DNA of 64,000 nucleotides from Methylovorus menthalis (lineage in GTDB: Bacteria; Pseudomonadota; Gammaproteobacteria; Burkholderiales; Methylophilaceae), in NCBI RefSeq assembly GCF_020523625.1, contig NZ_JAJAQH010000006.1, positions 310,001 through 374,000 of the forward strand, given 5' to 3'. The notes under the pieces were generated by a model, which saw only the letters and a program-made list of their open reading frames with translations, had not been told where the DNA came from and searched no databases. The translations under genes and the position numbers were made by a program. Shown here in pieces: positions 48,121 through 58,701 of this stretch. The stretch's first letter is position 1, and the number at the start of each line of letters is the position of its first letter.

Positions 48121-49053
48121 ATGACTACTGTAACCGTTGAGGCCCGCGAGCTTACGCGCATCTATGGGGGGCGCGAAGCAGTTCGCGATGTGAGTTTTAC
48201 CCTGAATAAAGGGGAAGTGTTAGGTTTTCTCGGGCCGAATGGTGCGGGCAAATCCACTTCCATGAAAATGCTGACCGGCAACCTTGCTCCGAGCAAGGGT
48301 AGCGTCAAGATTTGTGGTATCGACATGATCGAGAACCCCAAGGAAGCCAAGGCGCTGATCGGATACCTGCCAGAGCAACCTCCGCTTTATCGCGAGCTTA
48401 CCGTGGACGAGTTTCTGGCGATTGCCGCGCGTTTGCACCGGGTGAGTGGCAGTCATGTCAAGAAAGCCGTGCGCATTGCCAAAGAGCGATGTGGCCTGAC
48501 AGAGATGGGTAGCCGCCTGATTGAAAATCTCTCCAAGGGTTACCAGCAGCGCGTGGGCATTGCACAAGCCATCATCCACAATCCCATGGTCGTCATTCTC
48601 GACGAACCTACTGTCGGTCTCGATCCTATCCAGATTCGCGATATTCGCAACCTGATCAAGGAACTGGGCGGCGAGCACAGCGTTATCCTTTCTACCCATA
48701 TCCTGCCTGAAGTCGAAATGGTCTGTGATCGCGTGCAGATCATTCACAAGGGGCAGATGGTATTCAATGGCTCGATAGACGTGCTCAAGCAGCAACGTCA
48801 TGGCAACAAGTTGCTAGTTGGCCTGAGCCGCGCGCCCGCTGATGAAGAATTGCTGAAGATTCCTGGCATTACCGGTGTGGAATCCATGGCGGGCGGCCTG
48901 TTGCGAGTACGTTATGCTGAAGGTGGCAATCCGGCAGAACTGCTGGTGCAGGCGGCTGTTAACCAGAACTGGGGTCTTTATCAGATTCAACCTGACCAGA
49001 CCAGTCTGGAAGAAGTCTTCGTTCAACTCACCTTCCAGGAGCAGGCTGCTTAA
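48121..49053 (+). CDS. ABC transporter ATP-binding protein, GldA-like
   Basis: 310-residue ATPase. Walker A is GPNGAGKST; the signature is LSKGYQQRVGIAQA and Walker B is VVILDEPTVGLDP, with a switch His in STHILPE. The variant LSKGY signature and C-terminal domain match GldA/CcmA-type ATPases. The next three genes are a GldF-like permease, a GldG-like protein and a DUF4340 protein, together a probable export or envelope complex. Confidence 0.9.
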   Translation: MTTVTVEARELTRIYGGREAVRDVSFTLNKGEVLGFLGPNGAGKSTSMKMLTGNLAPSKGSVKICGIDMIENPKEAKALIGYLPEQPPLYRELTVDEFLAIAARLHRVSGSHVKKAVRIAKERCGLTEMGSRLIENLSKGYQQRVGIAQAIIHNPMVVILDEPTVGLDPIQIRDIRNLIKELGGEHSVILSTHILPEVEMVCDRVQIIHKGQMVFNGSIDVLKQQRHGNKLLVGLSRAPADEELLKIPGITGVESMAGGLLRVRYAEGGNPAELLVQAAVNQNWGLYQIQPDQTSLEEVFVQLTFQEQAA

Positions 49054-49081
49054 GCCCGCTCTGCTCACAGAAAGCGTAGTC

Positions 49082-49828
49082 ATGATTTTCAATATCACCA
49101 GAAAAGAATTGAAGAGCCTGTTCTCCTCGCCCATGGGCTGGGTAGTGCTGGCCCTGTTGCAATTCGTCTTCGGTACCTTCTTCCTGAATGGCATCGAGCA
49201 ATACTTCCAGACCATGTCCGGCGCCATTCGCCCGGAGCAGCGCATCGGTGTCACCGAGTTTGTCGGGGCCAATATTTTCGGCATTGCTTCTTTCGTCATG
49301 CTGTTTGCCGTGCCTTTGCTGTCCATGCGCCTGATCAGTGATGAACGCCGTCAGCAGACGCTGACCTTCCTCTTCAGTGCTCCCTTATCGCTGACTGAAA
49401 TCGTGGTTGGCAAATTCCTCGGCCTGGTCACCTTTCTGTCTATCGTGATCTTTTTTCTGGCCGCGATGATGTCCACGCTCAATTTCTGGGCCGAGATCGA
49501 CTTTGGCTACATAGCGGCGAACGTGATTGGTCTATGGCTGCTGGTGGCGAGTTTTTCTTCGCTGGGCCTGTATGTTTCCAGCCTGACGCAGCAACCGATA
49601 GTGGCCGGTATTATCAGCTTTATCGCCCTGTTTGCCTTGCTGCTGCTGGATAACTTTATGGCGGGCGATCCTACCGGCACCATGTCTTATCTGTCGCTGA
49701 TGCGCCATTTTGAGCCGTTCTCTCGCGGCCTGCTGGATACACGCGATGTGGCTTATTTCCTGTTGTTTATTGTCACTTTCCTGACCTTGACAGTGCGTCG
49801 CCTGGACGCTGATCGTCTGCGCGGCTAA
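49082..49828 (+). CDS. ABC transporter permease, GldF-like
   Basis: 248 residues with about six membrane helices and no ATP site. The ATG at 49082 is chosen because the upstream open frame lies inside the ATPase gene. Segments such as LLSMRLISDERRQQTLTFLFSAP and PLSLTEIVVGKFLG are typical of the ABC-2 permease family. It follows the ATPase by 28 bases. Confidence 0.88.
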   Translation: MIFNITRKELKSLFSSPMGWVVLALLQFVFGTFFLNGIEQYFQTMSGAIRPEQRIGVTEFVGANIFGIASFVMLFAVPLLSMRLISDERRQQTLTFLFSAPLSLTEIVVGKFLGLVTFLSIVIFFLAAMMSTLNFWAEIDFGYIAANVIGLWLLVASFSSLGLYVSSLTQQPIVAGIISFIALFALLLLDNFMAGDPTGTMSYLSLMRHFEPFSRGLLDTRDVAYFLLFIVTFLTLTVRRLDADRLRG

Positions 49829-49840
49829 CTGGGTACCCCT

Positions 49841-51229
49841 ATGAAAACGAATCGTAAACTCCGCCTCCAGCTCTTCATGCAAAACAGTGTGTTTGTTTTG
49901 CTGTTTCTGGCTCTTATTTTCCTGTTGGGCTATCTGTCACATGAGTACCATGTGTCGCAGGATATTACCCAAAGTTCACGCAATACCCTGACCGAAGGCA
50001 GCGTTAATGTCCTGAAGCAGATGAAAGGGCCGGTGGAGGTCACCGTCTTTGTCTCCAAGGATGAAGCCTATCGCAAGGTCATCAACGACTTCATTTCGCG
50101 CTATCAGCGCTCCAAACCTGATATCAAAGTCACCTGGGTAAACCCGGCCGAAGAGCCCAAGCTGGCACAGGATGCCGGCATCAAGGCCGAGGGCGAACTG
50201 GTAGTGGATTTCAACAAGCGCACCGAGCATCTGACGCCACCGTATGTTGAGCAGGACATGACCAATTTGCTGGTGCGCCTGTCGCGTACCAACCAGCGTG
50301 CCGTGATGTATCTGGATGGGCATGGCGAACGTAACCTGATCGGTATCAAGAATCATGATCTGGGCGAGTTTGGCCGTCAGTTGCAGAAAAAAGGCTTCAA
50401 GCTGGCCAATCCTGATCTGACCATTGCGCAAGGCGTGCCAAGCAATGGCGCCATGCTGGTGATTGCCAGTCCACAGGTGGATGTGTCTGAAGTTGAGGCC
50501 AAGAAGATCAAGGATTACCTGGATGCAGGTGGCAATCTGCTGTGGTTGCTGGACGATGAAAACACCCATGGTCTGCAAAGCGTTGCCGAATACCTGGGCC
50601 TGGAAATCACCCCAGGGATGGTGATTGACCTGTCATCTGCCCAGTATGGCGCTGACTCCAAGATCGCATTCGCCAGCCAATACGGTGAGCATCCCATTAC
50701 CAAGAACTTCATGCTGCGCACCTTGTTCCCCGAAGCCCGCATGCTGGATGCGCGCGGCACCGATGAAAATGGCTGGCAAGTCAGCCATCTGGTGGAAGTG
50801 GCCCCGAATGGCTGGCTGGAAACCGGCAAGATCGATGCCAAGGTGAGCTTTGATGACAAGAAGGACATCCATGGCCCGATCAATGTGGCGGTCGCCATGG
50901 AGCGCAAGTATGGCAAGAAGGGCCAGCGCGTGGTCGTGGTCGGTAACGGCAACTTCCTTTCCAATACCTTTGTCGGCAATGGCGGCAACCTGGACCTGGG
51001 CATCAATATCGTGAACTGGCTGGCAGGCGACGATAACCTGATCACCATTCAGCCCAAACCCCTCAAGGATGTGAATATCTCCATTCCCAAGGAAGGCTGG
51101 GGCCATTTTGCAGCACAAGTGGTGTTTATCCCCGTGTTTGGCGTATCGCTGGGCCTGTTTCAGTTCATCCTGCCCGTGGCCTTGCTGGTGGCTGGTGTGA
51201 GCATCTGGTGGCGGAGACGCAAGGCATGA
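49841..51229 (+). CDS. GldG-like ABC auxiliary protein
   Basis: 462 residues with an N-terminal membrane helix (VFVLLFLALIFLLGYLSH), a periplasmic ABC_transp_aux domain (YLDGHGERN, GGNLLWLLDDEN) and a C-terminal helix ending in WWRRRKA. The family is the partner of GldA and GldF. The stop overlaps the DUF4340 start by ATGA. Its substrate is not known outside gliding bacteria. Confidence 0.88.
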   Translation: MKTNRKLRLQLFMQNSVFVLLFLALIFLLGYLSHEYHVSQDITQSSRNTLTEGSVNVLKQMKGPVEVTVFVSKDEAYRKVINDFISRYQRSKPDIKVTWVNPAEEPKLAQDAGIKAEGELVVDFNKRTEHLTPPYVEQDMTNLLVRLSRTNQRAVMYLDGHGERNLIGIKNHDLGEFGRQLQKKGFKLANPDLTIAQGVPSNGAMLVIASPQVDVSEVEAKKIKDYLDAGGNLLWLLDDENTHGLQSVAEYLGLEITPGMVIDLSSAQYGADSKIAFASQYGEHPITKNFMLRTLFPEARMLDARGTDENGWQVSHLVEVAPNGWLETGKIDAKVSFDDKKDIHGPINVAVAMERKYGKKGQRVVVVGNGNFLSNTFVGNGGNLDLGINIVNWLAGDDNLITIQPKPLKDVNISIPKEGWGHFAAQVVFIPVFGVSLGLFQFILPVALLVAGVSIWWRRRKA

Positions 51230-52116
51230 GGTCGCGCTGGATTGTTAACCTGATCTTGCTGGCGCTGATCGCTGGTATCGTGAGTTTCCTCTACCTGCGC
51301 CCCGCAAAGCCGGTAGAGGAAAAGAAAAGCCAGCAGGTGATTGCCGTTTCCAATCTCAAGATTGGTGGCTTCAGCCATGTCAGTATCGAATTCCCGGCCA
51401 AGGCGGGTGTGGAATTCGAGAAAATTGACGGCTACTGGCATATCGTCAAGCCATTCAAGGCACGCGCAGACCAGATGGCAGTGCAACGCATTCTGGCGAT
51501 AGTGGCGGCCGAGAGTAACGATAAATTCCCGGCGACCGATCTCGCCCGCTATGGCCTGGATCAACCCAAGATCAAGGTAAAGCTGGATAACGAAGAGTTC
51601 CTGTTCGGTACTTACAATCCGGTGAGCAGCGACCAGTATCTGGCGTACAAGGATGCGGTTTATCTGGTATCCAGCTCCTACTCTGACTTTGCATCCGTGC
51701 AGGTGGAAGAGGCGATCGACAAGAACCTGCTGAAGCCCACGGAAAAAGTGGCCGGGTTTGATTTCTCGCGCCTGGAGCAATGGGAGTCTGTGCGCCTGAA
51801 TGTGGATATCAAGGACGGCAATTGGACGACCTCGGTGCCGGATGCCAAGCTCACGCAGAACGATATGAACGAGTGGTTTGATACCTACTGGAAGAATGTG
51901 GATATCAAATCGGTAGAGCCTTATACGCCTGATCGCAGGGCGACGTATGCCTCGTTTGAAGTGAAACTGCAGGATGGCTCCAAGGTGCATTTCGACCGCA
52001 TTCAGGAGGCTCCTGAGGTAATCCTTGGTCGCCCGGATGAAGGCATGATGTATCACCTGCCTGCCGACTTTGGCTTTACGCTGCTTAATCCTCCCGTTAC
52101 CGCCAAAAGCAAGTAA
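51226..52116 (+). CDS. DUF4340 membrane-anchored protein
   Basis: 296 residues with one N-terminal membrane helix (IVNLILLALIAGIVSFLYL) and a periplasmic DUF4340 domain. The ATG at 51226 overlaps the GldG-like stop. DUF4340 genes commonly follow gldG-like genes. mutM begins 8 bases after its stop. Confidence 0.85.
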   Translation: MRSRWIVNLILLALIAGIVSFLYLRPAKPVEEKKSQQVIAVSNLKIGGFSHVSIEFPAKAGVEFEKIDGYWHIVKPFKARADQMAVQRILAIVAAESNDKFPATDLARYGLDQPKIKVKLDNEEFLFGTYNPVSSDQYLAYKDAVYLVSSSYSDFASVQVEEAIDKNLLKPTEKVAGFDFSRLEQWESVRLNVDIKDGNWTTSVPDAKLTQNDMNEWFDTYWKNVDIKSVEPYTPDRRATYASFEVKLQDGSKVHFDRIQEAPEVILGRPDEGMMYHLPADFGFTLLNPPVTAKSK

Positions 52117-52124
52117 GCAGCTGC

Positions 52125-52943
52125 ATGCCTGAACTGCCGGAGGTCGAAACTACCATGCGGGGCCTGGCCCCGCTGGTCGGCCAGCCGGTAGCCAAGGTCA
52201 TCATTCGTCATCCCACCCTGCGTTGGCCCATCCCGGCCGACCTGGTGCATACCCTGCCGCAACAGACCCTCAAGTCGCTTAGTCGGCGCGCCAAATACAT
52301 TCTGGCGCAATTCGATACCGGTTATCTCTTGCTGCATCTTGGCATGTCTGGCCGTATCTGCCTGCTCGCGCAGGATGAGCCTGCCGCCAAGCATGATCAC
52401 TTTGATCTGCATTTTGCCGATGGCCAGGTATTGCGGTTGCGTGATCCCCGGCGTTTTGGGGCTGTGTTATGGGCGGGCGCAGACCCTGCGCAGCATTCCT
52501 TGTTAAATGTGCTGGGGCCGGAACCGCTGGAAGCCGCGTTTGATGGCGACTGGTTGTATCGCCAGTTTCGCACGCGTAGCGCCCCGGTTAAAAATGCCAT
52601 CATGGATAGTCATCTGGTGGTCGGCGTGGGCAATATCTACGCCAGTGAATCCCTGTTTCGCGCACGCATACATCCGCAAACCCCTGCCAATCGGCTGAGT
52701 CGCCAGGCATGTGACCGACTGGCGGCCGAGATCAAGGCGACCCTGACCGATGCGCTGGCAGCCGGTGGCAGCAGCCTGCGCGATTTCTTTGGCGCAGATG
52801 GTAATCCAGGATATTTTCAGCAGGAATATTTCACTTACGCGCGCACAGGTGAGGCCTGCAAGATATGCAGCACGCCTATCCAGAACGTGCGGCTGGGGCA
52901 GCGCTCGACTTTCTTCTGTCCTCGCTGTCAGCCCAAGCCTTAG
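52125..52943 (+). CDS. mutM: Formamidopyrimidine-DNA glycosylase
   Basis: Base-excision repair glycosylase/AP lyase (272 residues) that removes 8-oxoguanine. It begins MPELPEVETTMRGL, with the catalytic Pro after Met and Glu3. A C-terminal zinc finger, CKICSTPIQNVRLGQRSTFFCPRC with four cysteines, completes the family. The 8-base spacing from the DUF4340 gene suggests shared transcription. Confidence 0.97.
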   Translation: MPELPEVETTMRGLAPLVGQPVAKVIIRHPTLRWPIPADLVHTLPQQTLKSLSRRAKYILAQFDTGYLLLHLGMSGRICLLAQDEPAAKHDHFDLHFADGQVLRLRDPRRFGAVLWAGADPAQHSLLNVLGPEPLEAAFDGDWLYRQFRTRSAPVKNAIMDSHLVVGVGNIYASESLFRARIHPQTPANRLSRQACDRLAAEIKATLTDALAAGGSSLRDFFGADGNPGYFQQEYFTYARTGEACKICSTPIQNVRLGQRSTFFCPRCQPKP

Positions 52944-53068
52944 CCTGCAAACTTTAGTCTGAAAACCTTAGTCTCAGAGATGGCCGCATTCGCGGCGCAT
53001 TTCACCATTGTTTATCGGCGCATTAGCGGCCAACGACGGCCTTTTATGCTGAAAGGCCACTTAGCCGA

Positions 53069-54574
53069 TTAGTGACCAGGCAGATGCCCGGATTGACCTG
53101 CATGACCCGCCGGGGTGTGTGGGTGGGCGGCCTGCCGGTGCAGGTATTCCGCTTCTGCGTGGCCGGGTTTGCCTATCTTCTGCGGTAGCAATGAACCTAC
53201 CACCATGCCGAGCGCACTGACGGCGAGCCCTATCATCTGGGGCGGTACCAGGCTGTCTTCCCCTAACAGCACTTCCAGCAATATCCAGGTGCTCACTCCG
53301 CCAATAATGGCTGCCAGAGCGCCCTGGCTGTTGGCGCGCTTCCAGAATGCGCCAAAAAACAGGGGCACGAAAGCGCCTGCCAGGGTGATCTTGTAGGCGG
53401 ACTCCACCATGCCAAAAATCGACAGTTCCGAGTTGAGTGCATAGGTCAGCACGCATGCGGCAAAGCCGATCAGGCAGATACGCATCACCTTCAAAAAGCC
53501 ACGATCCGTGAGATGCGGCATGAAGCCGCGCACAATATTTTCAGCAAACGAGATGGAAGGCGCCAGCAGCGTAGCCGACGAACAGCTCATGATGGCCGAA
53601 AGCACGGCCCCAAAGAAAATGACCTGCGCCAGTAATGGCGTGTGCTGCAATACCAGCGTCGGCAGCACGCGTTGCGAGTCTTCGGCGATCAGGCCATTAA
53701 AGAAGGCGGGATCGATAATGGTGGCGGCATAGGCAATAAACATCGGCACAAAGGTAAAACAGAAGTAGACCGATGCGCCGAGCACCGAGCCCCAGATGGC
53801 CACCTTGGCGCTTTTGGCCGAGGTGATGCGCTGGAATACGTCCTGCTGGGGGATGGAGCCCAGCATCATGGTCATCCACGCGCCGAGGAAGCCTACCCAT
53901 TGCCAGATATCCAGTGGTGGGAAGAATTCGAGCTTGCCAGCGGCGCGGGCGTGATCAATCACCGGTGCCACGCCACCTGTCATGCCGGATACGATGTAGC
54001 CAATGTAGAGCAGGCCGCCGATGATCACCGTCATCTGCACAAAGTCGAGGATGGCCACCGACAGCATGCCGCCGAACGTGGTGTAGGTGAGAACAATGGC
54101 GGTGCCGAGGATCATGCCGGCTTCCTGGCTGACAGCCCCTTGCGTGATCATGTTGAAGATCAGCCCGAGCGCCTTGATCTGCGCAGCCACCCAGCCGAGG
54201 TAGGACACCACAATAGCAAGTGTGGTCAACACTTCTACCGTGCGGTTGTAACGCATGCGATAGAAATCGCCCAATGTGATGATGTTGAGTTTATAGAGCT
54301 GGGTAGCGAAGAAGAAACCAGCGATCACCAGGCACAAGCTGGAGCCGAAGGGATCGGCCACCACGCCGCGCAGGCCTTCCTGCACAAAGGTGGCGGAGAC
54401 GCCAAACACTGCTTCTGCGCCGAACCAGGTGGCGAATACGGTTGCCATGACCACAGGCAACGGCAGGTGCCGACCGGCGACGGCATAGTCCTTGGTGTTC
54501 TTGACGCGGGTGGCGGCGATGAGACCAATGCTGATGGAAACCAGCAGATAAAGAACCACAAACCAGATCAGCAC
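53069..54574 (-). CDS. Sodium/solute symporter (SSS family) with a His-rich tail
   Basis: 501-residue inner-membrane protein with about 13 helices of the SSSF fold; FATWFGAEAVFGVSATFV and YTTFGGMLSVAILDFVQM are typical. The cytoplasmic end has seven histidines in the last ~31 residues. The solute is not evident; no catabolic genes sit next to it. Confidence 0.88.
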   Translation of the reverse strand: MLIWFVVLYLLVSISIGLIAATRVKNTKDYAVAGRHLPLPVVMATVFATWFGAEAVFGVSATFVQEGLRGVVADPFGSSLCLVIAGFFFATQLYKLNIITLGDFYRMRYNRTVEVLTTLAIVVSYLGWVAAQIKALGLIFNMITQGAVSQEAGMILGTAIVLTYTTFGGMLSVAILDFVQMTVIIGGLLYIGYIVSGMTGGVAPVIDHARAAGKLEFFPPLDIWQWVGFLGAWMTMMLGSIPQQDVFQRITSAKSAKVAIWGSVLGASVYFCFTFVPMFIAYAATIIDPAFFNGLIAEDSQRVLPTLVLQHTPLLAQVIFFGAVLSAIMSCSSATLLAPSISFAENIVRGFMPHLTDRGFLKVMRICLIGFAACVLTYALNSELSIFGMVESAYKITLAGAFVPLFFGAFWKRANSQGALAAIIGGVSTWILLEVLLGEDSLVPPQMIGLAVSALGMVVGSLLPQKIGKPGHAEAEYLHRQAAHPHTPAGHAGQSGHLPGH

Positions 54575-54878
54575 GCTTTCATGTCCTTATTCCAAATAAA
54601 GCCGCCATTTAACTGGCGGGAGTGAAGGCATTCGCCGCTCAAACTGCACCGTGTCTTGCTGAATCCGGGCTGGTTTTTCGAGGGCTGTTTTTTCACCATG
54701 GATTCTAGCAAAAACTATGCTTGGGCGAGTATTTTGCGAGCCTTAATTGATGCGGTTTGCCCATCTATTTTATGAAATGCAAAGGCGCGGTCTGCGATAT
54801 GCTAACGACTCGCATCGATCGTAGTCTAAACTGTGCTGAAAAAAGGTCGATACAGGTATATGAGGAGCCCGCGACATC
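54575..54878. other. Intergenic region between symporter and HDOD genes
   Basis: About 300 bases between divergent genes; it should hold promoters for both. No hairpin, RNA gene or recognisable operator was identified by eye. Confidence 0.6.
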
Positions 54879-55709
54879 ATGCCAAACACGAATAAATCCC
54901 TGACTGAATGGGTGGATTTTCTTAGCCACGCCGATATTCCGGTGCTGAAGTATACCTCGCGAGAGCTTGCCAGACTGCAGTTGGACGAAGATTCCCTGAG
55001 CGGGCGCGCCATTTTTTCTGTGGTGATTCAAGACCCGATGATGGTGTTCCGCTTGCTGCGCTATATGCAGTCGCACAAGCATAAAAGCCAATTGCAGGAT
55101 CTGGTGCAGATTGAGCATATCGTGATGATGCTGGGCACCGAAAAGTTTTTTCAGGATATTCCGGCCAAACCTATCGTCGAAGAAGTCTTGCATGACAACT
55201 TGCCAGCGCTGACGCATTTGCTGCGTCTGGTGCATAGGGCCCATAAAGCCGCGCATTACGCACTGGATTGGGCGGTGCGGTTGTATGACCTCCATGCCGA
55301 AGAGATACGCACGGCCGCGTTGCTGCACGATCTTTCCGAGATATTGATGTGGTGCTTTGCCCCGGACAAGATGATGGAAATCTTTCAACGGCAGCATGCA
55401 GATAAAACGCTGCGCAGCCAGGCCGTACAGCAGGAGGTGCTCGGCTTCCGCCTGCTTGATTTGCAGCAGCAACTGGCCGAGGTGTGCGAATTACCGCCTT
55501 TGCTGCTCAGGCTGATGAAGGATGGTGCCAGTGGTGAGCAGCGGGTGCGCAATGTCACGCTGGCGGTGAATCTTGCCCGGCATGCCGCGCATGGCTGGGA
55601 TGATGCTGCCTTGCCGGATGATTATCGTGATATTGCCGAGTTGTTGCGGGTGGATGTGCCCAAGGTGCGACACTGGGTGGGAGCCCCGGTCATCGGCGAA
55701 TCGTCTTGA
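54879..55709 (+). CDS. HDOD-domain protein
   Basis: 276-residue soluble protein resembling the HDOD family (an inactive relative of HD phosphohydrolases). The sequence RTAALLHDLSEILMW and the helical pattern of the first 200 residues match. Such proteins are usually signalling adaptors. It stands alone, convergent with ubiB. Confidence 0.8.
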   Translation: MPNTNKSLTEWVDFLSHADIPVLKYTSRELARLQLDEDSLSGRAIFSVVIQDPMMVFRLLRYMQSHKHKSQLQDLVQIEHIVMMLGTEKFFQDIPAKPIVEEVLHDNLPALTHLLRLVHRAHKAAHYALDWAVRLYDLHAEEIRTAALLHDLSEILMWCFAPDKMMEIFQRQHADKTLRSQAVQQEVLGFRLLDLQQQLAEVCELPPLLLRLMKDGASGEQRVRNVTLAVNLARHAAHGWDDAALPDDYRDIAELLRVDVPKVRHWVGAPVIGESS

Positions 55710-55783
55710 TTGGCTGGGTAATTTAAATCTTATACAGCACAGCGGGCCCGGTAGTCATATCAGGCCCGTGTGCATTCTGTCTG

Positions 55784-57304
55784 TTAGAAAAATCGAATTG
55801 CTTCCAGCGCCAGCAGGCCGACAAGTGCCAGAGCCAGCAAGCTCAGCACCCAGGTCTGACGTTGCTGCTGACGGCGCAATTGATGCAGTTCCTTGACCAG
55901 ATGCGGATTCTGCTCGCGCAGCAGAAAATCATCAATGCGACGCGGCAACATGGGCAGGATGGCCCCCCAGGTCGGCGCTTCCTGCTGTACGCGTTTTAAC
56001 ACACTGCGCCAGCCTATCTGCTCCGACATCCAGCGCTCAAGGTAGGGTTGTGCTGTCTTCCACAGATCCAGTTGTGGGTCGAGGTCGCGCCCCAGCCCTT
56101 CCACATTCAGCAGGGTTTTTTGCAGCATGGTGAGCTGAGGCTGAATTTCTACACCAAAGCGACGCGAGGTCTGGAACAGGCGCAACAGTACGCGGCCAAA
56201 TGAAATCTCGCTGATCGGTTTATCAAAAATCGGCTCGCACACGGCGCGGATGGCGGTTTCAAATTCCTCCAGCGGTGTGTCTTTTGGGGCCCAGCCCGAT
56301 TCGATGTGCGCGCGGGCCACTTCACGGTAATCCCGGCGGAAAAAGGCCAGGAAGTTACGTGCCAGATATTGTTTATCTATTTCTGTCAGGCTACCCATGA
56401 TGCCGAAGTCGAGGGCGACATAACGCCCATCCGGTGCGACCTGGATATTGCCGGGATGCATGTCGGCATGGAAAAACCCATCGCGGAACACCTGGGTAAA
56501 GAAAATTTCCACGCCATCCCGCGCGAGCTTGGGAATATCAACCCCCATGCTGCGCAATTGCGCCACCTGGCTGATGGGGATGCCATTCATGCGGTCCATC
56601 ACCATTACTTGTTCGCGGCACCAGTCCCAGTAAACATCCGGCACCAGCAGCAGGCGTTTATCCTTGAAGTTGCGACCCAGCAGGCTGCAGTTGGCGGCTT
56701 CCAGCATCAGGTCGAGTTCGCTGTGTATATGCCTGGCAAACTCGGCAACCACTTCGCGGGGTTTCAGGCGGCGGCCATCGGAAGAAACTTTGTGGAACAG
56801 CCAGGCCGCGCTATCCAGCAGGGCCAGGTCTTTTTCAATGATCTTGCCTATGCCTGGGCGCAGAATCTTGACGGCGACCTCGCGACCGCCGGGCAGGCTG
56901 GCAAAATGCACTTGGGCAACCGAGGCGCTGGCAATCGGTGTCGTGTCAAACCGTTCAAATACCTGGGCCACCGGCATGCCATAGGCTGCTTCCATGATGG
57001 CGGCGGCTTGTTCATAGGGGAAGGGCGGTACGCGATCCTGCAACTTGGCGAGTTCATCGGCAATATCCAGCGGAATCAGGTCGCGGCGCGTGGAAAGCAT
57101 CTGGCCGAATTTGACGAAAATAGGACCGAGGGCTTCGAGTGCCAGTCGCAGGCGTTCACCGCGCGGGGCGCGTATCGGGCGCCAGAATAGCAGCGCACGT
57201 ATCAGTGTTTGCGCCGGGCGCAAGCGGCTGTGGCCGAGGATGAATTCATCCAGGCCGTAGCGCAGGGTGATCACGATAATCTTGAGCAGTCTGAAAAAGC
57301 GCAT
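55784..57304 (-). CDS. ubiB: Ubiquinone biosynthesis kinase-like protein UbiB
   Basis: Atypical ADCK-family kinase/ATPase of ubiquinone synthesis (506 residues). The family motif KxGQ is present in [16 protein letters not shown], with [15 protein letters not shown] and LDFGIMG following. Two hydrophobic segments at the C-terminus anchor it in the inner membrane. ubiJ and ubiE lie upstream on the same strand. Confidence 0.95.
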   Translation of the reverse strand: MRFFRLLKIIVITLRYGLDEFILGHSRLRPAQTLIRALLFWRPIRAPRGERLRLALEALGPIFVKFGQMLSTRRDLIPLDIADELAKLQDRVPPFPYEQAAAIMEAAYGMPVAQVFERFDTTPIASASVAQVHFASLPGGREVAVKILRPGIGKIIEKDLALLDSAAWLFHKVSSDGRRLKPREVVAEFARHIHSELDLMLEAANCSLLGRNFKDKRLLLVPDVYWDWCREQVMVMDRMNGIPISQVAQLRSMGVDIPKLARDGVEIFFTQVFRDGFFHADMHPGNIQVAPDGRYVALDFGIMGSLTEIDKQYLARNFLAFFRRDYREVARAHIESGWAPKDTPLEEFETAIRAVCEPIFDKPISEISFGRVLLRLFQTSRRFGVEIQPQLTMLQKTLLNVEGLGRDLDPQLDLWKTAQPYLERWMSEQIGWRSVLKRVQQEAPTWGAILPMLPRRIDDFLLREQNPHLVKELHQLRRQQQRQTWVLSLLALALVGLLALEAIRFF

Positions 57305-57357
57305 GCCGTTATTCTTGAGGTTGGGTTGGGGATAATGAGCGCGAGAGGCTTGTTGGC

Positions 57358-57957
57358 TTATGAATGTTTTTGCAGCAAGTCATCCAGCCGGGCGCTGAGT
57401 TTTTCAATGTGCTTTTCCAGGCGGCCGAGGTCGTCGCGCAGGGTGTCAACATCGCGGTTGAACGCTTCCACATGGCGCTTTTTGGCAATCAGCGGTTGTT
57501 CTTCCTGCCAGAATTCAGCGGCCATTTCGGTCAGGTTCACGGCCTGCTTGCGGGTGGCGGCTACGCCTTCTTGCAGGCGCTGGCTGATCTGGCTGGCGGC
57601 CACATCGCCTACCACATGGCTCAGGTCTTCTTCGTAATCCCACGACATGGCTTGCAGGACTTTGCCCAGCGCGATGGCAAATTCGGTGTCGCCTTCCAGC
57701 ACGATTTCACTATGGGCGGACGCATCTTTTGCCAGCAACCGCAAAGCGAGGGAAGGGCTGATGCGCATGCTGGCATCATAAACTGCGGTGTCGCCAGCCA
57801 TGGCCAGGCCGCCGTCTTCCAGCACCACCAGCGTGGCGCTGACCGGAAACAGCTGCAGGCGGATATGCTTGCCAGCATAGGGTTGCAAGTGCGGTCTGGC
57901 CCAGCTGTTCTGGTTGATGAGATGGCCCAGCAGACGTGTCAGCAGCGGTTTGATCAT
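57358..57957 (-). CDS. ubiJ: Ubiquinone biosynthesis accessory factor UbiJ (SCP2 domain)
   Basis: 199-residue SCP2-fold lipid-binding scaffold for the ubiquinone-making complex. The N-terminal domain has [23 protein letters not shown] split by strands typical of SCP2, and the C-terminus is a coiled coil ([23 protein letters not shown]). The ATG at 57957 overlaps the ubiE stop by ATGA; the frame is open four codons further. Confidence 0.9.
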   Translation of the reverse strand: MIKPLLTRLLGHLINQNSWARPHLQPYAGKHIRLQLFPVSATLVVLEDGGLAMAGDTAVYDASMRISPSLALRLLAKDASAHSEIVLEGDTEFAIALGKVLQAMSWDYEEDLSHVVGDVAASQISQRLQEGVAATRKQAVNLTEMAAEFWQEEQPLIAKKRHVEAFNRDVDTLRDDLGRLEKHIEKLSARLDDLLQKHS

Positions 57958-58691
57958 GCGGTTTTCCATCCTTTGTGCAGGGCAACCACACCGGCGGACA
58001 GGTTGTAGTAATCCACCTTGCCAAAACCGGCATCCAGCATCATTTGTTTCAGGGTTTCCTGATCGGGGTGCATGCGGATGGACTCGGCCAGATATTGATA
58101 ACTGGCGGCATCCTGTGCCAGGAGCTTGCCCATCAGCGGCAGCAGCTTGAAGGAATAAGCGTCATACAGCGAGGCCAGGGGTTTCCATACTTGCGAGAAT
58201 TCCAGAACCAGCAGGCGCCCGCCGGTCTTGAGTACACGGTGCATTTCGGCCAGGGCGCGGTCTTTGTGCGTCATGTTGCGCAGGCCAAAGGCGACAATCA
58301 CACAGTCGAAATGCTGATCAGGGAAGGGCAGTTTCTCGGCATCGCATTGCAATGCAGGTACTGCAACGCCTTCATCCATCAGGCGGTCGCGCCCTACGCC
58401 CAGCATGGAGGCGTTGATGTCGGTCAGCACCACAGTGCCTTCGTTACCGACCTTGCGTGAAAAGAGGCGTGACAGATCGCCACTGCCGCCGGCGACATCC
58501 AGCACACGGTCGCCTGCCTTCACGCCGCTGATCTCGACGGCAAAACGCTTCCAGGTGCGGTGCAAGCCCGCCGACATCACGTCGTTCATCAGGTCATATT
58601 TGCGCGCCACGGAGTGAAACACTTCGCCTACCTTGCGGGCTTTTTCGTGTTCTTCCACCGTCTGGAAGCCAAAATGGGTTTTATCGGTCAT
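57954..58691 (-). CDS. ubiE: Ubiquinone/menaquinone C-methyltransferase
   Basis: SAM-dependent methyltransferase (245 residues). The SAM loop is [15 protein letters not shown] and [24 protein letters not shown] is the family block. It heads ubiE-ubiJ-ubiB and lies 10 bases after the DUF971 gene. Confidence 0.96.
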   Translation of the reverse strand: MTDKTHFGFQTVEEHEKARKVGEVFHSVARKYDLMNDVMSAGLHRTWKRFAVEISGVKAGDRVLDVAGGSGDLSRLFSRKVGNEGTVVLTDINASMLGVGRDRLMDEGVAVPALQCDAEKLPFPDQHFDCVIVAFGLRNMTHKDRALAEMHRVLKTGGRLLVLEFSQVWKPLASLYDAYSFKLLPLMGKLLAQDAASYQYLAESIRMHPDQETLKQMMLDAGFGKVDYYNLSAGVVALHKGWKTA

Positions 58692-58701
58692 CGTGTGTTC
58701 C

